A stretch of DNA of 64,000 bases. It comes from Aquarana catesbeiana (lineage: Eukaryota > Chordata > Amphibia > Anura > Ranidae). Shown piece after piece: positions 44,370 to 57,679 of this stretch. The notes beneath the pieces were generated by a model. It had not been told where the DNA came from, made no database searches, and saw only the letters and a list, made by a program, of their open reading frames with translations. The DNA lies in NCBI RefSeq assembly GCF_042186555.1, contig NC_133328.1:360682676-360746675 (forward strand). Direction: 5' to 3'. Made by a program: the position numbers and the translations under genes. Every line of letters starts with the position of its first letter. Positions within the stretch are counted from its first letter, which is position 1.

Positions 44370-47300
44370 AACACTGTGCAGAGGTGGCACTACACTAACT
44401 TGTAGCTTTCGCTGAACACTGTGCAGAGGACGCACTACACCAACGTTAAAATAATGTAGCTGCATGCGGTAGTGATAGGATCAGGAAAACACCACCAACC
44501 TTCTACAGATAGCTTTAGCTTAACACTGTGAAGAGGACGCACTACACTAATGTTAAAATAATGTAGCTGCCTGCGGTAGTGATAGGATCAGGAAAACACC
44601 ACCAACCTTCTACAGGTAGCTTTAGCTGAACACTGTGCAGAGGGCGCACTACACTAACTTGTAGCTTTAGCTGAACACTGTTCAGAGGACGCACTACACT
44701 ACTTGTAGCTTTAGCTGAACACTGTGCAGAGCTCGCACTACACTAACTTGTAGCTTTAGCTGAACACTGTTCAGAGGACGCACTACACTAACTTGTAGCT
44801 TTAGCTGAACACTGTGAGGAGGACGCACTACACTAACTTGTAGCTTTAGCTGAACACTGTGCACTACACTAACTTGTAGCTTTAAGTGAACACTGTTCAG
44901 AGGAAGCATTACACTAACTTGTAGCTTTAGCTGCACACTGTTCAGAGGAAGCCCTACACTAACTTGTAGCTTTAGCTGAACACTGTGCAGAGGTCGCACT
45001 ACACTAACTTGTAGCTTTAGCTGAACACTGTGAGGAGGACGCACTACACTAAGTAATAGCTTTAGCTGAACACTGTGAGGAGGACGCACTACACTAACTT
45101 GTAGCTTTAGCTGAACACTGTGCAGAGGTCGCACGACACTAACTTGTAGCTTTAGCTGAACACTGTGAGGAGGATGCACTACACTAACTTGTAGCTTTAG
45201 CTGAACACTGTGCAGAGGTCACACTACACTAACTTGTAGCTTTAGCTGAACAATGTGAGGAAGACGCACTACACTAACTTGTAGAATTAGCTGAACACTA
45301 TGAGGAGGACGCACTACACTAACTTGTTGCTTTAGCTGAACACTGTGCACTACACTAACTTGTAGCTTTAAATGAACACTGTTCAGAGGACACACTACAC
45401 TAACTTGTAGCTTTAGCTGAACACTGTTTAGAGCATGCACTACACTAACTTGTAGCCTTAGATGAACACTATGCAGAGGTCGCACTACACTAACTTGTAG
45501 CTTTAACTGAACACTGTGAGGAGGATGCACTACACTAACTTGTAGCTTTAGCTGAACACTGTGAGGAGGATGCACTACACTAACTTGTAGCTTTAGCTGA
45601 AAACTGTGCAGAGGTCGCACTACACTAACTTGTAGCTTTAGCTGAACACTGTGAGGAGGACGCACTACACTAACTTGTAGCTTTAGCTGAACACTGTTCA
45701 GAGGACGCACTACACTAACTTGTAGCTTTAGATGAACACTGTGCAGAGGTCGCACTACACTAACTTGTAGCTTTAGCTGAACACTGTGAGGAGGACGCAC
45801 TACACTAACTTGTAGCTTTAGCTGAACACTGTGAGGAGGATGCACTTCACTATCTTGTAGCTTTAGCTGAACACTGTGAGGAGGATGCACTACACTAACT
45901 TGTAGCTTTAGCTGAACACTGTTCAGAGGACGCACTACACTAACTTGTAGCTTTAGCTGAACACTGTGCAGAGGTCACACTACACTAACTTGTAGCTTTA
46001 GCTGAACAATGTGAGGAGAAAGCACTACACTAAGTTGAAGCTGTAGCTGAACACTATGAGGAGGACGCACTACACTAACTTGTAGCTTTAGCTGAACACT
46101 GTGCACTACACTAACTTGTAGCTTTAGATGAGCACTGTTCAGAGGACGTACCACACTAACTTGTAGCTTTAGCTGAACACTGTTCAGAGGATGCGCTACA
46201 CTAACTTGTAGCTTTAGCTGAACACTGTGAGGAGGATGCACTACACTAACTTGTAGCTTTAGCTGAAAACTGTGCAGAGGTCGCACTACACTAACTTGTA
46301 GTTTTAGCTGAACACTGTGAGGAGGACGCACTACACTAACATGTAGCTTTAGCTGAACACTGTTCAGAGGACGCACTACACTAACTTGTAGCTTTAGATG
46401 AACACTGTGCAGAGGTCGCACTACACTAACTTGTAGCTTTAGCTGAACACTGTGAGGAGGACACACTACACTAACTTGTAGCTTTAGCTGAACACTGTGA
46501 GGAGGACGCACTTCACTAACTTGTAGCTTTAGCTGAACACTGTGAGGAGGATGCACTACACTAACTTGTAGCTTTAGCTGAACACTGTTCAGAGGACGCA
46601 CTACACTAACTTGTAGCTTTAGCTGAACACTGTGCAGAGGTCACACTACACTAACTTGTAGCTTTAGCTGAACAATGTGAGGAGAAAGCACTACACTAAG
46701 TTGAAGCTGTAGCTGAACACTATGAGGAGGACGCACTACACTAACTTGTAGCTTTAGCTGAACACTGTGCACTACACGAACTTGTAGCTTTAGATGAGCA
46801 CTGTTCAGAGGACGTACCACACTAACTTGTAGCTTTAGCTGAACACTGTTCAGAGGATGCGCTACACTAACTTGTAGCTTTAGCTGAACACTGTGAGGAG
46901 GATAAATTACACTAGCTTGTAGCTTTAGCTGAACACTGTGCAGAGGTCGCACTATACTAACTTGTAGCTTTAGCTGAACACTGTGAGGAGGACGCATTAC
47001 ACGAACTTGTAGCTTTAGCTGAACACTGTGAGGAGGATGCACTACACTAACTTGTAGCTTTAGCTGAACACTGTGAGGAGGACGCACTACACTAACTTGT
47101 AGCTTTAGCTAAACACAGTGCAGAGGTCACACTACACTAATTTGTAGCTTTAGCTGAACACTATGAGGAGGACGCACTACACTAACTTGTAGCTTTAGCT
47201 GAACACTGTGAGGAGGATGCACTACACTAACTTGTAGCTTTTGCTGAACACTGTGAGCAGGATGCACTAAACTAACTTGTAGCTTTAGCTTAACACTGCG

Positions 47301-50300
47301 CAGAGGTCACACTACACTAACTTGTAGCTTTAGCTGAACAATGTACGGAGGACGCACTACACTAACTTGTAGCTTTAGCTGAACACTGTGCAGAGGTCGC
47401 ACTACACTAACTTGAAGCTTTAGTTGAACACTGTGAGGATGACGCACTACACTAACTTGTAGCTTTAGCTGAACACTGTGAGGAGGACGCACTACACTAA
47501 CTTGTAGCTTTAGCTGAACACTGTGCAGACGTCGCACTACACTAACTTGTAGCTTTAGCTGAACACTGTGAGGAGGATGCATTACACTAACTTGTAGCTT
47601 TAGCTGAACACTGTGCAGAGGTCGCACTACACTAACTTGTAGCTTTAGCTGAAAACTATGAGGAGGACGCACTACACTAACTTGTAGCTTTAGCTGAACA
47701 CTGTGCACTACACTAACTTGTAGCTTTAGATGAACACTGTTCAGAGGACGCACTACACTAACTTGTAGCTTTAGCTGAACACTGTTTAGAGGATGCACTA
47801 CACTAACTTGTAGCTTTAGCTGAACACTGTGAGGAGGACGCACTACACAAACTTGTAGCTTTAGCTGAACACTGTGAGGAGGACGCACTACACTAACTTG
47901 TAGCTTTAGCTGAACAATGTGTACTACACTAACTTGTAGCTTTAGATGAACACTGTTCAGAGGACGCACTACACTAACTTGTAGCTTTAGCTGAACACTG
48001 TTCAGAGGATGCACTACACTAACTTGTAGCTTTAGCTGAACACTGTGCAGAGGTCGCACTACACTAACTTGCAGCTTTAGCTGAACACTGTGAGGAGGAT
48101 GCACTACACTAACTTGTAGCTTTAGCTGAACACTGTGCAGAGGTCGCACTACACTAACTTGTAGCTTTAGCTGAACACTGTTCAGAGGACGCACTACACT
48201 AACTTGTAGCTTTAGCTAAACACTGTGCAGAGGACGCACTACACTAACTTGTAGCTTTAGATGAACACTGTGCAGAGGTCGCACTACACTAACTTGTAGC
48301 TTTGGCTGAACACTGTGAGGAGGAGCACTACACTAACTTGTAGCTTTAGCTGAACACTGCAAGGAGGACGCACTACACTAACTTGTAGCTTTAGCTGAAC
48401 ACTGTGCACTACAGTAACTTGTAGCTTTAGCTGAACACTGTTCAGAGGATGCACTACACTAACTTGTAGCTTTAGCTGAACACTGTTCAGAGGACTCACT
48501 ACACTAACTTGTAGCTTTAGCTGAACACTGTGAAGAGGACGCACTACACTAACGTGTAGCTTTAGCTCAACTCTGTGAGGAGGATGCACTACACTAACTT
48601 ACAGCTTTAGCTGAACACTGTGAGGAGGATGCACTACACTAACTAAGTAGCTTTAGCTGAACTCTGTGCAGAGGTTGCACTACACTAACTTGCAGCTTTA
48701 GCTGAACACTGTGAGGAGGATGCACTACACTAACTTGTAGCTTTAGCTGAACACTGTGCAGAGGTCGCACTACACTAACTTGTAGCTTTAGCTGAATACT
48801 GTGAGGAGGATGCACTACACTAACTTGTAGCTTTGGCTGAACACTGTGAGAGGATGCACTACACTAACTTGTAGCTTTAGCTGAACACTGTTCAGAGGAC
48901 GCACTACACTAACTTGTAGCTTTAGCTAAACACTGTGCAGAGGTCACACTACACTAACTTGTAGCTTTAGCTGAACACTGTGAGGAGGACACATTACACT
49001 AACTTTTAGCTTTACCTGAACACTATGAGGAGGACGCACTACACTAACTTATAGCTTTAGCTGAACAATATGCACTACACTAACTTGTAGCTTTAGCTGA
49101 ACACTGTGAGGAGGACGCACTACACTAACTTGTAGCTTTAGCTAAACACAGTGCAGAGGTCACACTACACTAATTTGTAGCTTTAGCTGAACACTATGAG
49201 GAGGATGCACTACACTAACTTGTAGCTTTAGCTGAACACTGTGAGGAGGATGCACTACACTAACTTGTAGCTTTTGCTGAACACTGTGAGCAGGATGCAC
49301 TACACTAACTTGTAGCTTTAGCTTAACACTGCGCAGAGGTCGCACTACACTAAATTGTAGCTTTAGCTGAACACTGTACGGAGGACGCACTACACTAACT
49401 TGTAGCTTTAGCTGAACACTGTGCAGAGGTCGCACTACACTAACTTGAAGCTTTAGTTGAACACTGTGAGGATGACGCACTACACTAACTTGTAGCTTTA
49501 GCTGAACACTGTGAGTAGGACGCACTACACTAACTTGTAGCTTTAGCTGAACACTGTGCAGACGTCACACTACACTAACTTGTAGCTTTAGCTGAACACT
49601 GTGAGGAGGATGCATTACACTAACTTGTAGCTTTAGCTGAACACTGTGCAGAGGTCGCACTACACTAACTTGTAGCTTTAGCTGAAAACTATGAGGAGGA
49701 CGCACTACACTAACTTGTAGCTTTAGCTGAACACTGTGCACTACACTAACTTGTAGCTTTAGATGAACACTGTTCAGAGGACGCACTACACTAACTTGTA
49801 GCTTTAGCTGAACACTGTTCAGAGGATGCACTACACTAACTTGTAGCTTTAGCTGAACACTGTGAGGAGGACGCACTACACAAACTTGTAGCTTTAGCTG
49901 AACACTGTGAGGAGGACGCACTACACTAACTTGTAGCTTTAGCTGAACACTGTGTACTACACTAACTTGTAGCTTTAGATGAACACTGTTCAGAGGACGC
50001 ACTACACTAACTTGTAGCTTTAGCTGAACACTGTTCAGAGGATGCACTCCACTAACTTGTAGCTTTAGCTGAACACTGTGCAGAGGTCGCACTACACTAA
50101 CTTGCAGCTTTAGCTGAACACTGTGAGGAGGATGCACTACACTAACTTGTAGCTTTAGCTGAACACTGTGCAGAGGTCGCACTACACTAACTTGTAGCTT
50201 TAGCTGAACACTGTTCAGAGGACGCACTACACTAACTTGTAGCTTTAGCTAAACACTGTGCAGAGGACGCACTACACTAACTTGTAGCTTTAGATGAACA

Positions 50301-53300
50301 CTGTGCAGAGGTCGCACTACACTAACTTGTAGCTTTGGCTGAACACTGTGAGGAGGAGCACTACACTAACTTGTAGCTTTAGCTGAACACTGCAAGGAGG
50401 ACGCACTACACTAACTTGTAGCTTTAGCTGAACACTGTGCACTACAGTAACTTGTAGCTTTAGCTGAACACTGTTCAGAGGATGCACTACACTAACTTGT
50501 AGCTTTAGCTGAACACTGTTCAGAGGACTCACTACACTAACTTGTAGCTTTAGCTGAACACTGTGAAGAGGACGCACTACACTAACTTGTAGCTTTAGCT
50601 CAACTCTGTGAGGAGGATGCACTACACTAACTTATAGCTTTAGCTGAACTCTGTGAGGAGGATGCACTACACTAACTAAGTAGCTTTAGCTGAACTCTGT
50701 GCAGAGGTTGCACTACACTAACTTGTAGCTTTAGCTGAACACTGTGAGGAGGATGCACTACACTAACTTGTAGCTTTAGCTGAACACTGTGCAGAGGTCG
50801 CACTACACTAACTTGTAGCTTTAGCTGAATACTGTGAGGAGGATGCACTACACTAACTTGTAGCTTTAGCTGAACACTGTGAGGAGGACGCACTACACTA
50901 ACTTGTAGCTTTAGCTGAACACTGTGAGAGGATGCACTACACTAACTTGTAGCTTTAGCTGAACACTGTTCAGAGGACGCACTACACTAACTTGTAGCTT
51001 TAGCTAAACACTGTGCAGAGGTCACACTACACTAACTTGTAGCTTTAGCTGAACACTGTGAGGAGGACACATTACACTAACTTTTAGCTTTACCTGAACA
51101 CTATGAGGAGGACGCACTACACTAACTTATAGCTTTAGCTGAACAATATGCACTACACTAACTTGTAGCTTTAGATGAACACTTTTCACAGGTCGCACTA
51201 CACTAACTTGTAGCTTTAGCTGAACACTGTGCAGAGGTCGCACTACACTAACTTGTAGCTTTAGCTAAACACTGTGAGGAGGACGCACTACACTAACTTG
51301 TAGCTTTAGCGGAACACTGTGAGGAGGACGCAATACACTATCTTGTAGCTTTAGCTGAACACTGTGCAGAGGTTGCACTACACTAACTTGTAGCTTTAGC
51401 TGAAAACTGTAAGGAGGATGCACTACACTAACTTGTAGCTTTAGCTGAACACTGTGAGGAGGACGCACTACACTAACTTGTAGCTTTAGCTGAACAATGT
51501 GCACTACACTAACTTGTAGCTTTAGATGAACACTGTTCAGAGGTCGCTCTACACTAACTTGTAGCTTTAGCTGAACACTGTGCAGAGGTCGCACTACACT
51601 AACTTGTAGCTTTAGCTGAACACTGTAAGGAGGACGCACTACACTAACTTGTAGCTTTAGCTGAACACTGTGAGGAGGACGCACTACACTAACTTGTAGC
51701 TTTAGCTGAACACTGTGCACTACTCTAACTTTATAGCTTTAGATGAACACTGTTCAGAGGACGCACTACACTAACTTTTGGCTTTAGTTGAACACTGTTC
51801 AGAGGACTCACTACACTAACTTGTAGCTTTAGCTGAACACTGTGAGGAGGGCGCACTACACTAACTTGTAGCTTTAGCTGAACACTGTGCACTACACTAA
51901 CTTGTAGCTTTAGATGAACACTGTTCAGAGGATGCACTACACTAACTTGTAGCTTTAGCTGAACACTGTTCAGAGGACACACTACACTAACTTGCAGCTT
52001 TAGCTGAACACTGTGCAGAGGTCGCACTACACTAACTTGTAGGTTTAGCTGAACACTGTGAGGAGGACGCACTGCACTAACTTGTAGCTTTAGCTGAACA
52101 CGGTTCAGAGGTTACACTACACTAACTTGTAGCTTTAGCTGATCACTGTGAGGAGGACGCACTACACTAACTTGTAGCTTTAGCTGAACACTGTGCACTA
52201 CACTAACTTGTAGCTTTGGATGAACACTGTTCAGAGGACGCAGTACACTAACTTGTAGCTTTAGCTGAACACTGTTAAGAGGATGCACTACACTAACTTG
52301 TAGCTTTAGCTGAACACTGTGCAGAGGTTGCACTACACTAACTTGTAGCTTTAGCTGAACAATGTGAGGAGGACGCACTACACTAACTTGTAGCTTTAGC
52401 TGAACACTGTGAGGAGGACGCACTACACTAACTTGTAGCTTTAGCTGAACACTGTTCAGAGGTCGCACTACACTAACTTGTAGCTTTAGCTGAACACTGT
52501 GCAGAGGTCGCACTACACTAACTTGTAGCTTTAGCTAAACACTGTGAGGAGGACGCACTACACTAACTTGTAGTTTTAGCGGAACACTGTGAGGAGGACG
52601 CAATACACTAACTTGTAGCTTTAGCTGAACACTGTGCAGAGGTTGCACTACACTAACTTGTAGCTTTAGCTGAACACTGTAAGGAGGATGCACTACACTA
52701 ACTTGTAGCTTTAGCTGAACACTGTAAGGAGGACGCACTACACTAACGTGTAGCTTTAGCTGAACAATGTGCACTACACTAACTTGTAGCTTTAGATGAA
52801 CACTGTTCAGAGGTCGCTCTACACTAACTTGTAGCTTTAGCTGAACACTGTGCAGAGGTCGCACTACACTAACTTGTAGCTTTAGCTGAACACTGTAAGG
52901 AGGACGCACTACACTAACTTGTAGCTTTAGCTGAACACTGTGAGGAGGACGCACTACACTAACTTGTAGCTTTAGCTGAACACTGTGCACTACTCTAACT
53001 TTATAGCTTTAGATGAACACTGTTCAGAGGACGCACTACACTAACGTTTGGCTTTAGTTGAACACTGTTCAGAGGACTCACTACACTAACTTGTAGCTTT
53101 AGCTGAACACTGTGAGGAGGGCGCACTACACTAACTTGTAGCTTTAGCTGAACACTGTGCACTACACTAACTTGTAGCTTTAGATGAACACTGTTCAGAG
53201 GACGCACTACACTAACTTGTAGCTTTAGCTGAACACTGTTCAGAGGACACACTACACTAACTTGCAGCTTTAGCTGAACACTGTGCAGAGGTCGCACTAC

Positions 53301-54963
53301 ACTAACTTGTAGGTTTAGCTGAACACTGTGAGGAGGACGCACTGCACTAACTTGTAGCTTTAGCTGAACACGGTTCAGAGGTTACACTACACTAACTTGT
53401 AGCTTTAGCTGATCACTGTGAGGAGGACGCACTACACTAACTTGTAGCTTTAGCTGAACACTGTGCACTACACTAACTTGTAGCTTTGGATGAACACTGT
53501 TCAGAGGACGCAGTACACTAACTTGTAGCTTTAGCTGAACACTGTTGAGAGGATGCACTACACTAACTTGTAGCTTTAGCTGAACACTGTGCAGAGGTCG
53601 CACTACACTAATTTGTAGCTTTAGCTGAACAATGTGAGGAGGACGCACTACACTAACTTGTAGCTTTAGCTGAACACTGTGAGGAGGACGCACTACACTA
53701 ACTTGTAGCTTTAGCTGAACACTGTGAGGAGGACGCACTACACTAACTTGTAGCTTTAGCTGAACACTGTGCAGAGGTCGCACTACACTAACTTGTAGCT
53801 TTTGCTGAACACTGTGAGGAGGACGCACTAAACTAACTTGTAGCTTTAGCTGAACACTGTGAGGAGGACGCACTACACTAACTTGTAGCTTTAGATGAAC
53901 ACTGTGCAGAGGTCGCACTACACTAACTTGTAGCTTTAGCTGAACACTGTGAGGAAGACGCACTACACTAACTTGTAGCTTTAGCTGAACACTGTGAGGA
54001 GGATGCACTACACTAACTTGTAGCTTTAGATGAACACTGTGCAGAGGTCGCACTACACTAACTTGTATCTTTAGCTGAACACTGTGTGGAGGACACACTG
54101 CACTAACCCGTAGCTTTAGCTGGACACTATGAGGAGGACACACTATACTAACTTGCAGCTTTAGATGAACACTGTTCAGAGGACGCACTACACTAACTTT
54201 TAGCTTTAGCTGAACACTGTGAGGAGGATGCACTAAGCTAAGTTGTAGCTTTAGCTGAACATTGTGCAGAGGTCGCACTACACTAACTTGTAGCTTTAGC
54301 TGAACACTGTTCAGAGGACGCACTACACTAACTTGTAGCTTTAGCTGAACACTGTTCAGAGGACGCACTACACTAACTTGTAGCTTTAGATGAACACTGT
54401 GCAGAGGTCGCACTACACTAACTTGTAGCTTTAGCTGAACACTGTGTGGAGGACACACTACACTAACTTGTAGCTTTAGCTGAACACTGTGAGGAGGACG
54501 CACTACACTAACTTGTAGCTTTAGCTCAACACTGTGAGGAGGACGCACTACACTATCTTGTAGCTTTAGCTGAACATTGTTCAGAGAATGCATTACACTA
54601 ACTTGTAGCTTTAGCTGAACACTGTGCAGAGGTCACACTACAATAACTTGTAGCTTTAGATGAACACTGTGCAGAGGTCGCACTACACTAACTTGTAGGT
54701 TTAGCTGAACACTGTGAGGAGCACACACTACACTAACTTGTAGCTTTAGCTGAACACTGTGAGGAGGGCGCACTATAGTAACTTGTAGCTTTAGCTGAAC
54801 ACTGTGAGGAGGACGCACTACACGAACTTGTAGCTTTAGCTGAACACTGTTCAGAGGACGCAGTACACTAACTTGTAGCTTTAGCTGAACACTGTGCAGA
54901 GGTCACTCTAAACTAACTTGTAGCTTTAGCTGAACACTGTGAGGAGGATGCACTACACTAACT
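44370..54963. repeat. 45-bp tandem array, ~10.5 kb, higher-order structure
   Basis: The unit starts GTAGCTTTAGCTGAACACTG, continues TGAGGAGGACGCACTACACT and ends AACTT (45 bases). There are roughly 230 copies, plus shorter 36-base units lacking ~9 bases, and variants with GTGCAGAGGTC or GTTCAGAGGAC in the middle. Higher-order copies are clear: a ~2,033-base segment repeats (47241 and 49274 carry the same rare variant), a 1,270-base segment repeats (51541 and 52811), and shifts of 756 and 666 bases occur at 45251, 46007 and 46687. The left flank (44430-44640) and right flank (54963-55040) share a longer unit with ATAGGATCAG and AACACCA. Confidence 0.97.
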
Positions 54964-55116
54964 GTAAATAGTCTAGCTGCCTGACTGTGGTACTAATAGG
55001 ATCAGAAGAACACCAGCAATTTTCTTCAGGTAGCTGTAAATACTGTAACAACACAAGCCTGCCTGTCATTAGGAAGATAATTACAGGAACGGATCTAGCT
55101 AAACTGAATACAGTGT

Positions 55117-55141
55117 ATATATATATATATATATATATATA
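55117..55141. repeat. (TA)n microsatellite
   Basis: Short TA run between the array and the promoter region of the hAT. Confidence 0.9.
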
Positions 55142-55279
55142 CAACACCTGGGATGCATATACATACACAATACACTGTAAGTACAGCTAACTCACTGACT
55201 GTCCTGCCTAATCTATCTAAATCAAATGACACTCTCTCTCTGTCTCTGTCTCTCAACGCCGGAACACACACTACACAGG

Positions 55280-55410
55280 GCCGCCATGTAGGCGGCCTTA
55301 TATAGTGTGGAGCGTGTACTAATCCCCCTGAGCCATAATTACAGCTCTCTCTACAGACTGCGCTGTGATTGGCCAAGCATGCGGGTCGTAGTGCATGCTT
55401 GGCCAATCAT
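55280..55410 (-). promoter_or_regulatory. Putative promoter of the hAT transposase
   Basis: On the minus strand TATATAAGG places a TATA box at 55304-55298, followed by a GGCCGCC/GGCGGCC hairpin (55280-55297) near the expected RNA start. Two inverted CCAAT boxes stand ~65-110 bases upstream (ATTGG at 55368, CCAAT at 55403) within a palindrome, GATTGGCCAAGCATGC and its inverse. Transcription would run leftwards through the array towards the ATG at 44193. Confidence 0.55.
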
Positions 55411-55577
55411 CAGCCAGCAATGCACTGCGATGCCACAACGAATTATGGGCCTTGACGCGCCACACGAATTTGGCGCGAACGGCCCATATCGTTCGCAATT
55501 CGGCGAACGATCGAACAGACGATGTTCGAGTCGAACATGGGTTCAACTCAAACATGCAGCTCATCCCTATTAAGAAA

Positions 55578-57670
55578 CTAAGAGATAACAATCTCTATTG
55601 TAAATTGGAGAAGTGCAAATTCCATCGTGAACAGGTTAAATTCCTGGGTCATGTCATTTCCACTGCTGGTTTTTTGATGCACCCAGAGAAACTTTCAGCA
55701 GTCCTACAGTGGCCCTGACCCCTGGGTTTACATCCTCTGAAGGGTTTTCTTGGCTTTGCCAACTATCATCAGAAGTTTATTCATAACTTCTTGTCTCCGA
55801 TCAAGCCCCTGACTGATATCACCAGAAAGGACGGTAACCCACAGAGTTAGTCCGTTAAGTCCTTTGAGAGTCTCAAGGCTGCCTTTGTATCTGCTCCTGT
55901 GTTGGCACATCCTGATCCTACGTTACCTTATATCCTTGAGGTTGATGCTTCTGAGACTTGAGTTGGCGCCCTTCTGTCTCAACATCCTACCTCTGAAAGT
56001 GCTATGCATCCTTGTGGCTACTTTTCCAAGAAATTGTCACCTGTGGAGTGCAATTACGAGATTGGTGACAGAGAGCTGTTAGCGATAATTTTAGCCCTAA
56101 AAGAATGGAAACATCTCCTCGAAGGTACCACTGTGCTGGTTCTCATTCTTATTGACCATAAGAATCTCACATTCTTTTTTTTGAGGCTAAACGCCTATCT
56201 CCCAGAAGGGCGCGATGGGATCTTTTCTTGTCTAGTTTAAATTACATTGTCTGATTCTTACCTTACTAAGAATGTAAGGGCTGACACTTTGTCACAACAA
56301 TTCCTGTGATTCTGCCTGATCTTATTCTGGCTACTGTTCGCACCACTCTCACTTCTCCTTTGGGTGACAAAATTCTTGCTGCTCAGGTCCATGCTCCTCC
56401 TGAGAAACCTTGTGACCACTGCTTTGTCCCAGAGAGTCTCCGTACTGCCATGCTCCAGACTTACCATTCTCCCAAGGCTGCTGGCCACCCTGGGAAGAAT
56501 CAACTCTTTTGGGCCATTTCCCAACAATTCTGGTGGCCTAGTCTACGTGCTGATGTAACCGTCTTCATTGCTGCCTATTCCGTATGTACTTCACGATACC
56601 TTACAGTGGGCCTCCTACAACCCATACCCAATGGAGAGAGGCCCTGGGCCTACCTGTCTATGGATTTCATTGTGGAGTTACCCAACTCCCAGGGTAACAC
56701 ATTTATCCTTAGGGGGGTTGACGGGTTCTCAAAAATGTCTCATTGTATTCCACTTAAGAAGTTACCCACTTTTAAGGAACTGGCTTCTATTTTTGCTCGG
56801 GCGATCTTTCGCTTACATGGGCTACCCAAGGTGATTGTCTCAGACAGGGGTAGTCAGTTTGTGTCCCGGTTCTGGCAAGTCTTTTGGGAATTCAGCTTGC
56901 TTTCTTCTCTGCATATCACCCGCAGTCTAATGGGGCCACAGAATGAGCCAATCAGTCCTTGGAGCAATTTCTAAGTTGCTATATTTCTGACCATCACAAC
57001 AACTGGTCAGACCTCTTACCATGGGTGGAGTTTGCTCACAATAGTTCCTTGAATTCTGCTTCACTATTGTCCCTGTTTATGGAGAACTATGGTTTCCAAC
57101 TTTCCATGTTGCCTGACTCATTTGTTGCGCAGAGTATTCCTGCGTTAGAGGAGCATCTCTGTTGTCTTTGTTCCACTTGGGCACAAATCCAGGAAGCTTT
57201 GCGATATGCTAATCGCAGGTACAGACTCCATGCTGACCGCAGACGCCTGACTGCACCTTCCTACCAGGTTGAAGACAGAGTCTGGCTGTCATCTCGCAAC
57301 CTCCGACTTCGTGTTCCTTCTCTGAAGTTCGCACCTCGGATTATTGGGCCTTTCCGTATTCTTCTCAGGAGTAACCCAGTGGCTTACGCATTAGACCTTC
57401 ATGTCTCCTTATTAAAACCTTTGGTCTGCAACCGCTTTACCACCTCCGTGCCTCATCCTCACCTTGTACAGGTTGAGAACCATAAGGAGTATGAAGTGCA
57501 GTCCATTGTTGACTCCCGTAGGTTCCATGGGCGCATACAGTACTTGGTGCATTGGAAAAGGTAAGGTCCGGAGGAACACTCTTGGGTCTCATCTTCGGAC
57601 GTACATGCCCCTGTCCTACTCCGTGATTTCCATAGACGTTTTCCCCTCAAGCCTGGTGGTCCCCTGAGGG
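55578..57670 (+). pseudogene. gypsy pol: RT end, RNase H, integrase, chromodomain
   Basis: Decayed plus-strand frames read LRDNNLYCKLEKCKFHREQVKF, then the connection (GFLGFANYHQKFI), RNase H (ILEVDASE, DRELLAIILALKEW, IDHKNL), the integrase zinc region (TYHSPKAAGHPGKNQ), the integrase core (MDFIVELP, VSDRGSQFVSRFW) and a chromodomain (YEVQSIVDSRRFHGRIQYLVHWKR). In-frame stops occur near 55718, 55848, 55960, 56952 and 57562, with at least two frame shifts. It is a chromodomain gypsy distinct from the young one at 19641-25708. Confidence 0.9.
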
Positions 57671-57679
57671 GGAGGCGTC

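Larger units (their letters stand above)
39215..55569 (-). mobile_element. Giant hAT transposon, 16.4 kb, with satellite array
   Basis: It begins TAGGGATGAGC and ends GCTCATCCCTA (perfect 11-base inverted ends). Its 8-base TSD is TTCAGAAA (39207-39214) and TTAAGAAA (55570-55577), one mismatch. From right to left it has a promoter region with TATA and CCAAT boxes (55280-55410), a TA run, a ~10.5-kb 45-bp repeat array, a second TA run, the transposase region (44193-41020) and five ~141-bp tandem units (40150-40870). The first ~600 bases match the arms of the palindromic hAT at 34416-38381. Confidence 0.88.

Noticed and set aside
44694..54818. Long minus-strand frames encoding a repeated 15-residue motif (VRPPHSVQLKLQVSV)
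   Set aside because: They arise because 45 and 36 are multiples of three and the unit lacks stops in one frame. They have no conserved start, are cut by CpG-type stops and 44-base units, and match no protein family.
44370..54963. CRISPR-like regular repeat
   Set aside because: Repeats abut without unique spacers, units vary throughout, and the context is a eukaryotic hAT transposon.
55280..55300. GGCCGCC ... GGCGGCC hairpin as a transcription terminator
   Set aside because: It lies next to a TATA box in a eukaryotic promoter-like region and has no T tract.
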